From NCBI GenBank assembly GCA_902806575.1, contig CADCXD010000013.1, forward strand, positions 124,001-188,000: a DNA stretch of 64,000 nt. Reading direction: 5' to 3'. Shown here one piece after another: positions 36,182 to 45,387 of the stretch. The first letter of the stretch is position 1. The number at the start of each line of letters is the position of its first letter. Origin of the DNA: Jackrogersella multiformis (lineage: Eukaryota; Ascomycota; Sordariomycetes; Xylariales; Hypoxylaceae). The translations under genes and the position numbers were made by a program. The notes beneath the pieces are model-generated. The model was not told the origin of the DNA and ran no database searches. It was given only the letters and a program-made list of their open reading frames with translations.

Positions 36182-36342
36182 CTTACACGAGTATATATCG
36201 GCGGAGATGAAGAACGTTCCAAGGGAATCTTTTGGTAGTCAGACTCAGAAAACCTTGCACCTTCAAAGACATTCATATCTATATACTTTCACCAAATACA
36301 ACTTATTTCTATTAGTCTGACATATACACATATCTCGTCGCA

Positions 36343-37263
36343 ATGGCACCAGGAATCTTGCTCGATGACACCGCAAGTCGAAACGGATTTGAGCTTGAGG
36401 AGACATCAGATCACATCGACGCGGTCAACGTGCTCAAGGGCCAAGCCAAGTTCGATGAGAAATCCCAGTTCGACACCGAGAAGGACAAAACACAGTTCAG
36501 GAAGTACGAAGAAGCCTGCGACCGCGTTAAGAACTTCTATCGCGAGCAGCATGAGAAACAGACAGTTGCGTACAACCTCAAGGCGCGGAACGACTTCAAG
36601 ACACGCCAGCGCGAGGAGATGACCGTATGGCAGGCCATCGAGAAGCTTAACACCCTAATCGACGAGTCCGACCCGGACACCAGCCTCTCCCAAATCCAGC
36701 ACCTGCTCCAGTCCGCCGAGGCCATCCGCCGCGACGGGAAGCCTCGCTGGATGCAGCTCACGGGGCTTATCCACGACCTAGGCAAGCTGCTGTACTTCTA
36801 CGGCTCCCAGGGCCAGTGGGACGTCGTCGGCGACACGTTCCCCGTGGGCTGCGCCTTCGACAAGCGCATCATCTACCCGGACACCTTCGGGGCCAACCCG
36901 GATTCTAAGGACCCGATCTATAGCACTAAGTTTGGCATCTACTCCGCAGGTTGCGGGCTCGACAACGTCATGCTATCGTGGGGTCACGACGAGTACCTGT
37001 ACCATGTTGCCAAGGAGCAGTCGACGCTGCCGCCCGAGGCGCTAGCCATGATCCGGTACCACTCGTTCTACCCCTGGCACAAGGAGAACGCGTACCGCGA
37101 GCTTATGGACGAGCACGACGAGGACATGCTCAAGGCCGTGCGCGCCTTCAACCCGTACGACCTGTACAGCAAGAGCGACAAGGTTCCGGACGCCGAGGTG
37201 CTGAAGCCGTATTACCTAGAGCTGATCGACGAGTTCTTCCCACAGAAGCTTGTCAAGTGGTAG
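36343..37263 (+). CDS. myo-inositol oxygenase
   Basis: This enzyme converts myo-inositol to D-glucuronate with O2 at a mixed-valent di-iron centre, the first step of inositol catabolism in eukaryotes. A single exon encodes 306 residues, close to the family norm. All six iron ligands can be placed: H120 (SQIQHLLQSAE), H144 and D145 (LIHDLGKLLYF), H215 (SWGHDEYLYHV), H240 (RYHSFYPWHKE) and D273 (FNPYDLYSKSD). The substrate-side NPYDLY and VGDTFPVGCAFD motifs are also intact. The first 45 residues are a polar extension. Upstream on the same strand is a Zn2Cys6 regulator, and beyond it a divergent sugar permease. The coding sequence is markedly more GC-rich than its flanks. Cytosolic. Confidence 0.96.
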   Translation: MAPGILLDDTASRNGFELEETSDHIDAVNVLKGQAKFDEKSQFDTEKDKTQFRKYEEACDRVKNFYREQHEKQTVAYNLKARNDFKTRQREEMTVWQAIEKLNTLIDESDPDTSLSQIQHLLQSAEAIRRDGKPRWMQLTGLIHDLGKLLYFYGSQGQWDVVGDTFPVGCAFDKRIIYPDTFGANPDSKDPIYSTKFGIYSAGCGLDNVMLSWGHDEYLYHVAKEQSTLPPEALAMIRYHSFYPWHKENAYRELMDEHDEDMLKAVRAFNPYDLYSKSDKVPDAEVLKPYYLELIDEFFPQKLVKW

Positions 37264-37789
37264 ACTACAGGGGGGTGCTTATATCTACCGGGATTTTGGT
37301 CGTTACCTCTTTAGAGTAGATGTGTGTATGAATGTTACGATTTGTTTCCTTTGTGTGCTTGGCTAGGGTTAGGGTTAGGGTTCGGAAGTTGAACACCATT
37401 TAGCTTAGATAGGATGGAATGGGAGGAAAAGATAAGCAGAATGCTTTTTCACGAGGCGGAATACCCGGATCGAGGGTTTGAAAGAATAAATGGAAAAACT
37501 ATGTGACTACGCTATACTATCTGCCTGTGACTTCTTGGTGCTGGTTTGAAAGGAGTGCGAGTGGGTAATACTTACCTACCTAATCTGGGGTATACAATCC
37601 AAGTTGAAAGACCGAGGGCGATTTGTCGGTTTGATGATGTAAGTTACCTATCGATCTATTAGGTGCATTGAAGTGAAAGGGGAATTAAACGGCGACTTTT
37701 GAGATTCTCAATACATGTATTCAATTCGCAGTAACTACCCCTATTTCCCCACCCCTATCTTTTATACGTACATATGTTCACCTGTATAT
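37264..37789. other. 3' flank of MIOX and intergenic region
   Basis: This contains the MIOX 3' region with a short TTAGGG-type tract (37363-37382) and AT-rich sequence. No gene is recognised. Confidence 0.5.
37363..37382 (+). repeat. interstitial telomere-like TTAGGG tract
   Basis: CTAGGG followed by two TTAGGG units and TT forms a 20-bp perfect telomeric-type tract just 100 bp after the MIOX stop. It is too short to be a chromosome end. It may be a repair scar or a binding site for a telobox-type factor. Confidence 0.8.
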
Positions 37790-38167
37790 TTACATCCTAA
37801 GGCACGTCTCCCCGAAAGGGATAAAACTACCGTTCTCAACGCGGTAATACAAGTTCGGTGCCCAGTAGCCTAACAGTTCCTCCACATCCTTGCGGGAATA
37901 ACATATCTCGCCTTGCATACCGTCGTACTCCATCGTCAAGTTATCCGCCTGATCACCACCCTTAACTGCGTGGCGGAGCCGAGTTACCTCCCCGGGCCCA
38001 ACGATCGACGTAGCGCGCTCGACTCCTCTCACCAGCTCCGATGACGAGCCCGGAAGCCGCCGGAAGGGTTGAGTATACAGGCAGGCTTCTCTCGCTACGA
38101 GTAGTGCCAAGGCGGCTAGAATGAGGGCCGCTCGGGTATATGCAAGTACGGCGAGGATGCAGGGCAT
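37790..38167 (-). CDS. small hypothetical membrane or secreted protein
   Basis: I do not recognise this 125-residue protein. The first 30 residues are strongly hydrophobic (ILAVLAYTRAALILAALALLVA) and would act as a signal peptide or single membrane anchor. The rest is polar with two Cys (GEICYSRK, GETCLRM) and one N-glycosylation sequon (NLT). The ordered-looking segment VEELLGYWAPNLYYRVENG suggests a small folded domain. A single exon is enough. Coding status rests on the coherent signal-plus-domain layout; an overlapping frame upstream on the same strand is less convincing. Confidence 0.5.
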   Translation of the reverse strand: MPCILAVLAYTRAALILAALALLVAREACLYTQPFRRLPGSSSELVRGVERATSIVGPGEVTRLRHAVKGGDQADNLTMEYDGMQGEICYSRKDVEELLGYWAPNLYYRVENGSFIPFGETCLRM

Positions 38168-39076
38168 CTATGCATATGCCAAAGATGCAGTAGGTAGTAG
38201 ATAAAAAGGAGAAGGAGAAGAAAAACAATGGAGAAGTAGAGAATCAGAGAAATCCGAGGGAAACAGTGGGTTAATCGATCAGGTGGCTGATACTGGTTGG
38301 ATATGACGTGTCAACTCGGCAAGAAAAAGGCTGAGGTCATCCATAGTGCAAAAGGGGGAGTCTTCCTGTATTAGGTAGGTGGTATGAGTAGATATACGTA
38401 CCTAGGCGCGTACATGTCAAGGAGAAAGAGATGCGAGGCATGGCTATCCAGACCTTTGTCGTATATGGTTGATGTTCTAGACGGCTGGTTACGTATTAGG
38501 TAGCTAAAGACTTCTGATACTTCTTGCATGAATTCATATTGAAAGACTTGCGGGCGAGATAGACAAAGAGCTTGGTACCTGTGACCGAGTGCATATTGTT
38601 GGTTTATCTAATTTGGGAACAAGGCCGACTTTCTATGTATGTGCTGGTCACTCTCTGATGTTGTGATGTACGGGATATGCTAGTAATAGACTCCAAGTTT
38701 CTAGTGATCTAAGCTACTGGAGGCATCTGGTTTGTTGACACTAGCAAAGTAATATATTCACTGATGAAGTCTGGGTTAGGGGGAAATAGGGGGTGTGGCA
38801 GGATGAAGATGTATTCATCTATCTGAATACTAACTGAAGAACAGGAAAAGGGAAAACTATCAGTGGGCTAAATAGCCATAGCATACACCTGTAAAGGTGG
38901 GCGACAACGACACCTGGAAAGGTGAGGCGCAACAGGGGGGGAAGGAAGGTCGGTATTATGGCACTATGGGAACAGGAGATCATAGATAAACTTCCGTTTT
39001 TAGGCTAGAGTCTTAACACAAGGATGACTCAAGTTTGATATATTAACTAAGAGAATCGCTACAGTAGTACCTTAAC
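38168..39076. other. intergenic region
   Basis: This lies between the small orphan gene and the 3' end of the IDO gene. It contains TACCTAGG-like fragments near 38399 and a doubled CACCTGNAAAGGTG-like motif near 38886-38924. No gene is recognised. Confidence 0.5.
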
Positions 39077-40555
39077 TCAATAGTTGCATATACCGCCATA
39101 CTCCTCGTTAATGGTCCAGATCCCTGCAAGACCGTGCTCTACAAGCGGTTCGTCGAGGACCTCCGATTTCTCCTCCTTCCCGAGGAAGAAATCGTTCTGG
39201 CCCGAAACCTTGGTCTGTCGGCTCATGAACTTCTTGGCCCATGCCTCGACGGACGGTTCACCGGTCTCGTCGCGAGCCTGCTTGAGGAATGGAATCAAAG
39301 CGGTTCCGCCAGTGCCTTTCACCTTCTTATGCTGCTGGTTCTTAGAGGCGGTTTCCAGATTCTGTCGGTTCCTAATGGCTTCAGGGCTATGTGAGCGGCT
39401 GCGCGCTCTATTCTCCCGAGAAGGCAAGACGATATAGCGCGTGACGATAGCAATGTGGATGTCGCGGAACGCACGAAGCATGGAAAGACACGCATCGTAC
39501 GCAATGCTGAGAGGCAGGTCGGAAGCGGCGCGACTCTCGACAAATTCGCGGATGTTAGCGACGGCACTAACATCATTTAAGAAGCGAGCATGCGAGCCCG
39601 GCATGTAGCGTCGCATGTCTCGGATGAAGTTATGCTTGGGGACAAAGCTTCGCCCCTCACGTTCCGACTCGGATGACGGGTCGGGCTTCTCACCCGTGGG
39701 CCGATGCTCGATGCCAAGCATGATATCAAAGAATTGGATAAGGCTGCTTTGGGCATTGCTCGGTCCACTGTATTGGACGTATTCGGACTTTCCCGAACCA
39801 TCGTCATACATGATGCCGTGCGGCAAGCCTGCGTCGGCCATGTTCTTACTACCAGCAAGGAAAGTACGAATGCGGCGATAAAAGAAGCCAGGGTCGCAGC
39901 TCTCATGCATGCGACGCAGTAGCTCGCCAAGATCATCAAGACGCTCGGCAAAGGCGCGTAGACAACGTGTCACGGTTGCGCTATCGCCTTGTCGAGCAGC
40001 ACCAACTGCTGTCAGCATCAGGGGGATGATGGGACCACCACGAGCCTCGATAGCGACGGAGACGAGGTAGAACCAGGACTCGTCGAGCGACCCGGTGAAG
40101 GTGAGCAAGGTAGCAATATTATCAAGATCGTCGATCTCCTCGTCGACGAAAAGTGGTTTGAAGTTCCACAATACCGATGCGGCGTAGGTAGACACAGGCG
40201 GAACTTCGAGATGATGGCAGATATCCAGCAGCGGAACAGAGATGCTCGGTGGGACTCGATCGCGAGGAGTTTCACCTCCCCAGATGTAGCCATGAGCAAA
40301 AAAGGTGAGGAGCATGTAGGCTCTCCTCCATTCTGCGTCATGTTCCAGACCGATGGTGGAGAAGACAGGGAGACGGTCGATGACTCCTCGTAGACGTTTA
40401 CTGAGGATTAAATTCTGAAAATTGGCAGCAATCGACTCCCACTTGTTATAGTAGGGGTCCGGAAGCCTCGTCAAAGGTAAGACATCGGGCAAGAAGCCAT
40501 GGTTTGACGAGATTCCGTAGTCGGATAAGACTGGAATAGGGGGTCTCATCGCCAC
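39077..40555 (-). CDS. indoleamine 2,3-dioxygenase
   Basis: This heme enzyme oxidises L-tryptophan to N-formylkynurenine, the entry to the kynurenine route and de novo NAD synthesis in fungi. A single exon encodes 492 residues, at the long end for the family. Visible signatures are YMLLTFFAHGYIWGG, STYAASVLWNFKPLF, EARGGPIIPLML, RRYMPGSHARFL and RAFRDIHIAIVTRYIVLPSR, whose His (H367) is the expected proximal heme ligand. An Arg/Ser-rich insert follows (about residues 380-410), then a C-terminal segment with TGGTALIPFLKQARDET, also typical. ATG 40555 is used; a second ATG two codons on is equivalent. Many fungi have several IDO paralogues, so it may or may not be the BNA2 orthologue. Confidence 0.93.
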   Translation of the reverse strand: MAMRPPIPVLSDYGISSNHGFLPDVLPLTRLPDPYYNKWESIAANFQNLILSKRLRGVIDRLPVFSTIGLEHDAEWRRAYMLLTFFAHGYIWGGETPRDRVPPSISVPLLDICHHLEVPPVSTYAASVLWNFKPLFVDEEIDDLDNIATLLTFTGSLDESWFYLVSVAIEARGGPIIPLMLTAVGAARQGDSATVTRCLRAFAERLDDLGELLRRMHESCDPGFFYRRIRTFLAGSKNMADAGLPHGIMYDDGSGKSEYVQYSGPSNAQSSLIQFFDIMLGIEHRPTGEKPDPSSESEREGRSFVPKHNFIRDMRRYMPGSHARFLNDVSAVANIREFVESRAASDLPLSIAYDACLSMLRAFRDIHIAIVTRYIVLPSRENRARSRSHSPEAIRNRQNLETASKNQQHKKVKGTGGTALIPFLKQARDETGEPSVEAWAKKFMSRQTKVSGQNDFFLGKEEKSEVLDEPLVEHGLAGIWTINEEYGGICNY

Positions 40556-41431
40556 GACAGTGTTATGAGGTTGCCACTGAGGATAATATATCGAGTTGAC
40601 GATATGGTGGCGAAGCTGCGAGGATTGTGTATAAAGAATTTATAATTTATGAGAACTAATAATAGTGTAGTTAATCCTTTCAAGTAAATAAACTAAGAAT
40701 AAAGTCTAATTCCTGACGCAAGGAGTATACAGATATCGATCCTGTGATACTCCTCAGCCGTGCGAGACTACCGGTTAGTTGTGAGCATGCAATTGACTCG
40801 AAATTTGATGGTGGGAGTTTTGAAGATTCCACGATGAGAAAAATGAAGGGGAAAGAATAAAGATGTGGAAAGGGAAGTGTAAGAGTTTTATAAAGAGGAG
40901 CAAACTTGCAACTACCTAGGGGTAAGTAACCTTAAGGTATGGTAAGGAAAGTTTCTTTCCAACGTTGAACTGGGGAAGGTTTCGGAATTGCCGTTCTTAA
41001 GTAGAGTATTTATTAGTCCTTCGTACCTGGTTATTCATTATTACCTTAACCTAGGTAGGTATTCATTAGTACCTAGGTATTCATTAGTAATAACTCGGTT
41101 TAATCATCAGTCAGTCGGTTTTAACAGAAGACTGATTATAAACACGCTAAGATTTCGGTTAGAGAGGGTCATGGAAATTAGAATATAGATCTCTCATTCC
41201 ATGGGGGTGAATACCTAATACCTCTAGGTAGGTAGAAATGGCACATGTCCATTATCCGCATGTCATAGGCTAGGTACCTACCTAGGTAGCCTATCGGGTT
41301 TACATCAACCCTGACTGAGGACTCTCGACCAATTGAGTATAGCGTATTCGCCTCTTTTGCTAGGGCTGCCAGGCTCATTATTACCTCGTCACGTACCCTA
41401 CCTAGGTAGGTACCTAGACAATAGGTAGCCA

Positions 41432-41798
41432 TTAATATATTTCTTTATATGATCCATACCTTTCATAATATAAAACAACTACTGCTCTGCGGATTGGCTT
41501 CCACCAAAGAGTTTCATTAAGCTCAATTAATGAAAAGGCCCGTAAGCGTTCTAAGTTTGCAAACCCATCCGTCGAGAGCTCTCTACTCTCTGCCGTGTAT
41601 GTGGTGGTTCTAAAGAAAATAGACGTCGTATGTCGAGGAACATAAACCTTCGTTGCTCGAAGCAGCGCCATTCTCATACCTCGAGACTTCCAAATCAATG
41701 GAAACAAGGACGGCGTTTGGTGAAAGAGACAAGTTTCCCTGGGATATCCGGAAGAGCTGTTTCCAGAGTTTCAAGTCCCCGTAGCGAGCAATTTCCAT
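41432..41798 (-). pseudogene. possible decayed fragment of a Gfd2/YDR514C-like protein
   Basis: Two overlapping minus-strand frames share one logical protein. The first reads NAVLVSIDLEVSRYENGAASS, like the Asp-containing first strand of RNase H-fold Gfd2-like fungal proteins, then drifts into a stop after SSTYDVYFL. The second frame picks up downstream with FANLERLRAFSLIELNETLWW. No single frame spans both. The assignment is from memory of the family and covers only about 20 residues, so it is weak. Confidence 0.25.
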
Positions 41799-41981
41799 GC
41801 TATCCTGGGTGAAGGTGCAGTCTCGACCAGTCTAGGACTTGAAGCTGTGCTGCTTCAGGAGCTAGGGTTGTCAATACTTACGGCGTGTTGAATACCTAGA
41901 AGCCGCATTGTACATCCACGGCACAACTGCCCGAGCAGCTCACTAGTGTAAGTGTATTGACACACCGTAAAGAAACCTAGG

Positions 41982-42143
41982 ATGCATAACGCCATCGTGA
42001 AGTACGGAATACTAGCCCTGTGGCTGACGCAGGTCGGAGCGAATACCTGCAGTACCGATTATGGCGCCATTAACCTTGAGCCGAGTCCGAGTGATCGGGT
42101 GGATCTAGATCTAGACAGACTAGTGTATCTTTTCTTATACTGA
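41982..42143 (+). CDS. possible 53-residue secreted peptide (weak)
   Basis: The frame begins with a plausible signal peptide (MHNAIVKYGILALWLTQVGA) and continues with an acidic, single-Cys tail (CSTDYGAINLEPSPSD). It has no close repeat or domain and ends early, so it could be the first exon of a lost gene or chance. Confidence 0.2.
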   Translation: MHNAIVKYGILALWLTQVGANTCSTDYGAINLEPSPSDRVDLDLDRLVYLFLY

Positions 42144-42765
42144 AATTGTATGTGGTAACAATGGTGGTGTGAACATTGGGAAGTTGAATAATTGAAGTCT
42201 GAAATTCTGAATTCTCATTGGTAGAAAGTAACCGATGTCGGCTACGAAAGGCTTCAAAGAACTTATGTTCTACAAAGTAATCGAGTGATCCAAGATGCCG
42301 TAAGGGGTCTTGTGCATAAACACCCTTGAACAATTCTTGTAGAGAGTGTGTGGGTTTAGGTTGTAAAACAGACGAAGAATGATTTGGGAGGAGAGGAGAG
42401 CTAAGAAAGTTGCCTCTAACAATTAAAAGTATTACATAAGATGTATGCGGCAAGACCGGGATTTTATCGGCTTTAGAATCCTGGATTTGTAGGTACCTAG
42501 GTACTTACATAGTAGGTAGGTACCGAGCTAACAGAGGGGAATCGATTTTTATTGGCTATGACGCAAGTCGAACCCCACCAGCACCAGCACTTTCATCAGC
42601 CTTGGCGGGCAGGCGGAAGGCGACAGGCGACCAATTCAAACACAAGGCTTCCCTAGGTATCTTCTACTACCATCACAAGCTAATCTAATCTAGAACAAAC
42701 ACCAAATAATTATCATGACGTTGCTGCCTCAACGGTAACCAGCTGCCAAACGAACAATCCCCAAC

Positions 42766-44624
42766 ATGGTCGTCCAGCAGCACGTGCTGAATTGGTTATA
42801 TAGCGTCCTGACAAGTGTAAGACAACAAACCACAACCAAAACCAAAAATAACCCTTCATATCTATCGGACTTAAGCTCTAATAGCTTTAATCATATAGGA
42901 ATATCAAGATGTGAACCGCACCTACAACGATGTAGCCCAGGCGCTATCTCAATATCCCTCGCTGTCACCAAGAACGGACGTCCATAGTACGAACTTATCC
43001 ATCCCTCAGCAATTACAAACCTCGATCGATTAGTCCATCCTAACAAGCTCTCTCTCTCTAGCATTCGATAATGGCGTATCCGCCCTCCTCTTACACCTCT
43101 CCGGTACGATACCCGTCATATTCCGCGGCACGACCTACCGATTCCCCATCTCGCTATGGATACCTCATGCCTACCCGCGCGAGGCGCCCTTGGGATATGT
43201 AACGCCCACCGAGAACATGATGGTGAGGCCTGGCCAGCATGTCGATCCTCAGGGGCGCATATATCACCCCTATCTCGTGGGTTGGGCCGAGTTCTGGGAT
43301 GTGAGTATATCGCCTAACTTACTCCCGTTACTCTAGACCGGATAGCCTTCCTATGCACGGGCTAATACCAGTTGTTTAGAAATCTTCCGTATTAGACTTC
43401 CTTGCTATACTTAGAGACGTATTCGCCAAGGAGCCTCCGGTGGTGTCGCGGCAGCAAGCTCGTCTAGCGCCGCAGCAATCTACTATAACCCCTCCGCCTG
43501 TTCCTCCTCTACCTCCTGATATATCGAGACAGACTCCCCAGCATGTCCCATCACCAAATACGACCGATTTAAGGCCGCCGCCGCCTCCTCCTAAAGACAG
43601 CGACTTGCCTCAGGTAGTATCCGGTCCGTCCACTGTCACAGACGGGCCTCCGCGGCCACCTCTACCAGAAGAGGTTCGGCGAGAATCAGGCCAGCATGTC
43701 CCACTAGGAGCAGTAGAAGCTCAACCACCACAACCGAACCGGCTTTCTCGATACGACACAGCGCCCCCCCTACCGCCCCAGCAAGGGCCGCCTCACCCAA
43801 CACCACCCTATCAACAACCACCCTTAAGCATCCAGTACCAGCCCCAACAACAGCAACACGCGTATCAACAAGGCGGCCCCCCTCCTCCAGCCGGGCTCCC
43901 GCCGCCCCAAGATTCCCGCCGCACATCCATGATATCCTCCGCCAACTCAACCCCATACAACGCAGCCGCTCCCCTCGGACCGTCCTACGCCGGCCCGCCG
44001 CCGACCTGGCAGCAATCCTTACCGCAGCAGCCCAAGCCGCCCCCGCCCCCTGACCTAATGGACGAGCCCTTCTCCCTGGCTCTCCCCTCCTCCCCGGCCG
44101 CGGCCAGCCTACCCCCTCCCATCCCGCCCAACCCCGAGAAGGACGCGCTCCTCCGGCAGCTGGCCTCGACGCTGCACAGCCTGCGGCGGCACGCGCGCGC
44201 GCAGAACGAGTCCTCGCTCCTGGGCCTCGCCGCCCAGCGCGACGCCATGCTCGCCGCGCTGCAGACCCTGCAGTCGGACGCCGCCGCGCTGGCCCCGCTC
44301 GCCGCCATGCTGTCGTCCAACGCCTCCGTCCTACAACGCTCGCTACAGGAGGCTGACCGCGTCGTCTCCCACGCCCGCGCCCGCGAGCCGCCCCCCATCG
44401 ACGACCTGCTCGTCGCCCCCACCGTCGCCGCCAACCAGCTGTACGACGTCGTCGCCGAGGAGCGCGCCCTCGGCGACGCCATCTTCGTCCTCGGCCGCGC
44501 CGTCGAGAGGGGCCGCCTCAGCCCCCAGGTCTTCGCCAGGACCACCCGCGGCCTCGCCCGCGAGTGGTTCCTGAAGAAGGCGCTCGCCAGGAAGATCGCC
44601 AGGGGCATGGGGCTTGTTGCGTAG
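42766..44624 (+). CDS. VPS23: ESCRT-I subunit Vps23 (TSG101 homologue)
   Basis: This is an endosomal sorting protein that recognises ubiquitinated cargo and, with Vps28 and Vps37, starts multivesicular-body formation. Four exons (42766-42816, 42899-42986, 43062-43300, 43380-44624) join in frame to 540 residues. The N-terminal UEV domain covers about residues 1-150 (VLNWLYSVLTSEYQDVNRTYNDV, then GTIPVIFRGTTYRFPI, WIPHAYPREAP, and GRIYHPYLVGWAEFW), without a catalytic Cys as expected. A long Pro/Gln-rich linker (about 155-350) follows, then a coiled coil and the C-terminal steadiness box (YDVVAEERALGDAIFVLGRAVERG). The second half is very GC-rich. In filamentous fungi this gene also feeds pH signalling through the Pal pathway. 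Confidence 0.94.
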
Positions 44625-45387
44625 GACGGATGGCCGGGGTGGTGGAGGATGAGGATGGGTGGGATGGCATAGGAGTGAGTATCTGGAGATAGGTAGGATA
44701 AGGGGTAAGGGGCGAGTTATGCTGAAGGAGGCTGCCTGTCTGTTTTGATATATGCCGCTTGAGTAGGAGACAGAGCTGGGCTGAGTTGTGTGGAATTGAA
44801 TTGCACTAAAGACGAACGAACGAACATATCCATCATACATATCAGAACTTAGAACTCTGTTGAAACATGACGGCAAGCAGGCGAGCGAGCGGAATGTACC
44901 GAAGATACCAAATGAACCAACTCCATGATGACGACGACCTCGATGACAGATCAGAAGGGTCACCTGCCTTACCTTACCCCCTTGAGAGGCAAACCAGAGA
45001 CAAGAGTGCGTGTCATTTCAAAACTCCCGAGTTCTAATGATAAAACTTGATAACTTCTTCTCTTGCGCTAGCTACCGGTTAACACTTATCTATATCTTAG
45101 GTAACTATAGTGCCTTCGTTGTGTCTTGTCTTTCCCCCGTGGTCAGCCGACCTGTTCACTAGTGCCATACTTGCTTGCCTTGACCACGAGGGTATCCAAT
45201 GCTTGATAAGTACCTAGATAGTTAACTGCGTCTGCTGTCTGTCTGCGGCTGTCTCCTTTCTTTCCTATCCCCTATTCCTTCGATAGACTTAGAACCACTA
45301 CATCCTAGTAGCGAACCCCATACATCTGCCCTCTCAAAAGTAGTGCGCCGGTGCTCTGTATTAGATAGCCGAGGTGAATCTACTGAT
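44625..45387. other. intergenic region between convergent genes
   Basis: This is the 3' flank of VPS23 and of the large minus-strand gene. Pyrimidine- and purine-rich stretches only; no gene recognised. Confidence 0.5.

Larger units (their letters stand above)
35696..36342. other. intergenic region upstream of MIOX, with a decayed dehydrogenase fragment
   Basis: The left half carries a likely relic of a medium-chain dehydrogenase (separate entry). The right half looks like the MIOX promoter: a CTCGG-N3-CCGAG dyad (35970-35982, overlapping the relic), GTGGGG at 36156-36161 resembling a CreA site, and TATATAA at 36175-36181. Confidence 0.5.
40556..42765. other. 2.2-kb intergenic region with relic-like sequence
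   Basis: This holds repeated TACCTAGGTA palindromes (for example 41279-41288 and 41399-41408), a possible decayed gene fragment at 41432-41798 on the minus strand, and a 53-codon frame at 41982-42143 with a signal-like start. No intact gene is convincing. Confidence 0.5.

Noticed and set aside
13409..37263. The whole left half as a secondary-metabolite gene cluster (SDR, transporter, regulator)
   Set aside because: There is no core synthase, terpene cyclase or P450, and housekeeping genes (CTNNBL1-like, VMA10, PET117) lie between the candidates.
42070..42453. 127-codon minus-strand frame upstream of VPS23
   Set aside because: No domain, no homology recognised, ordinary intergenic composition, and it overlaps another weak frame.
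43985..44608. Open frame of about 200 codons antisense to VPS23
   Set aside because: It is the GC-rich shadow of the VPS23 coiled coil, with Ala/Arg/Ser-biased composition and no domain.
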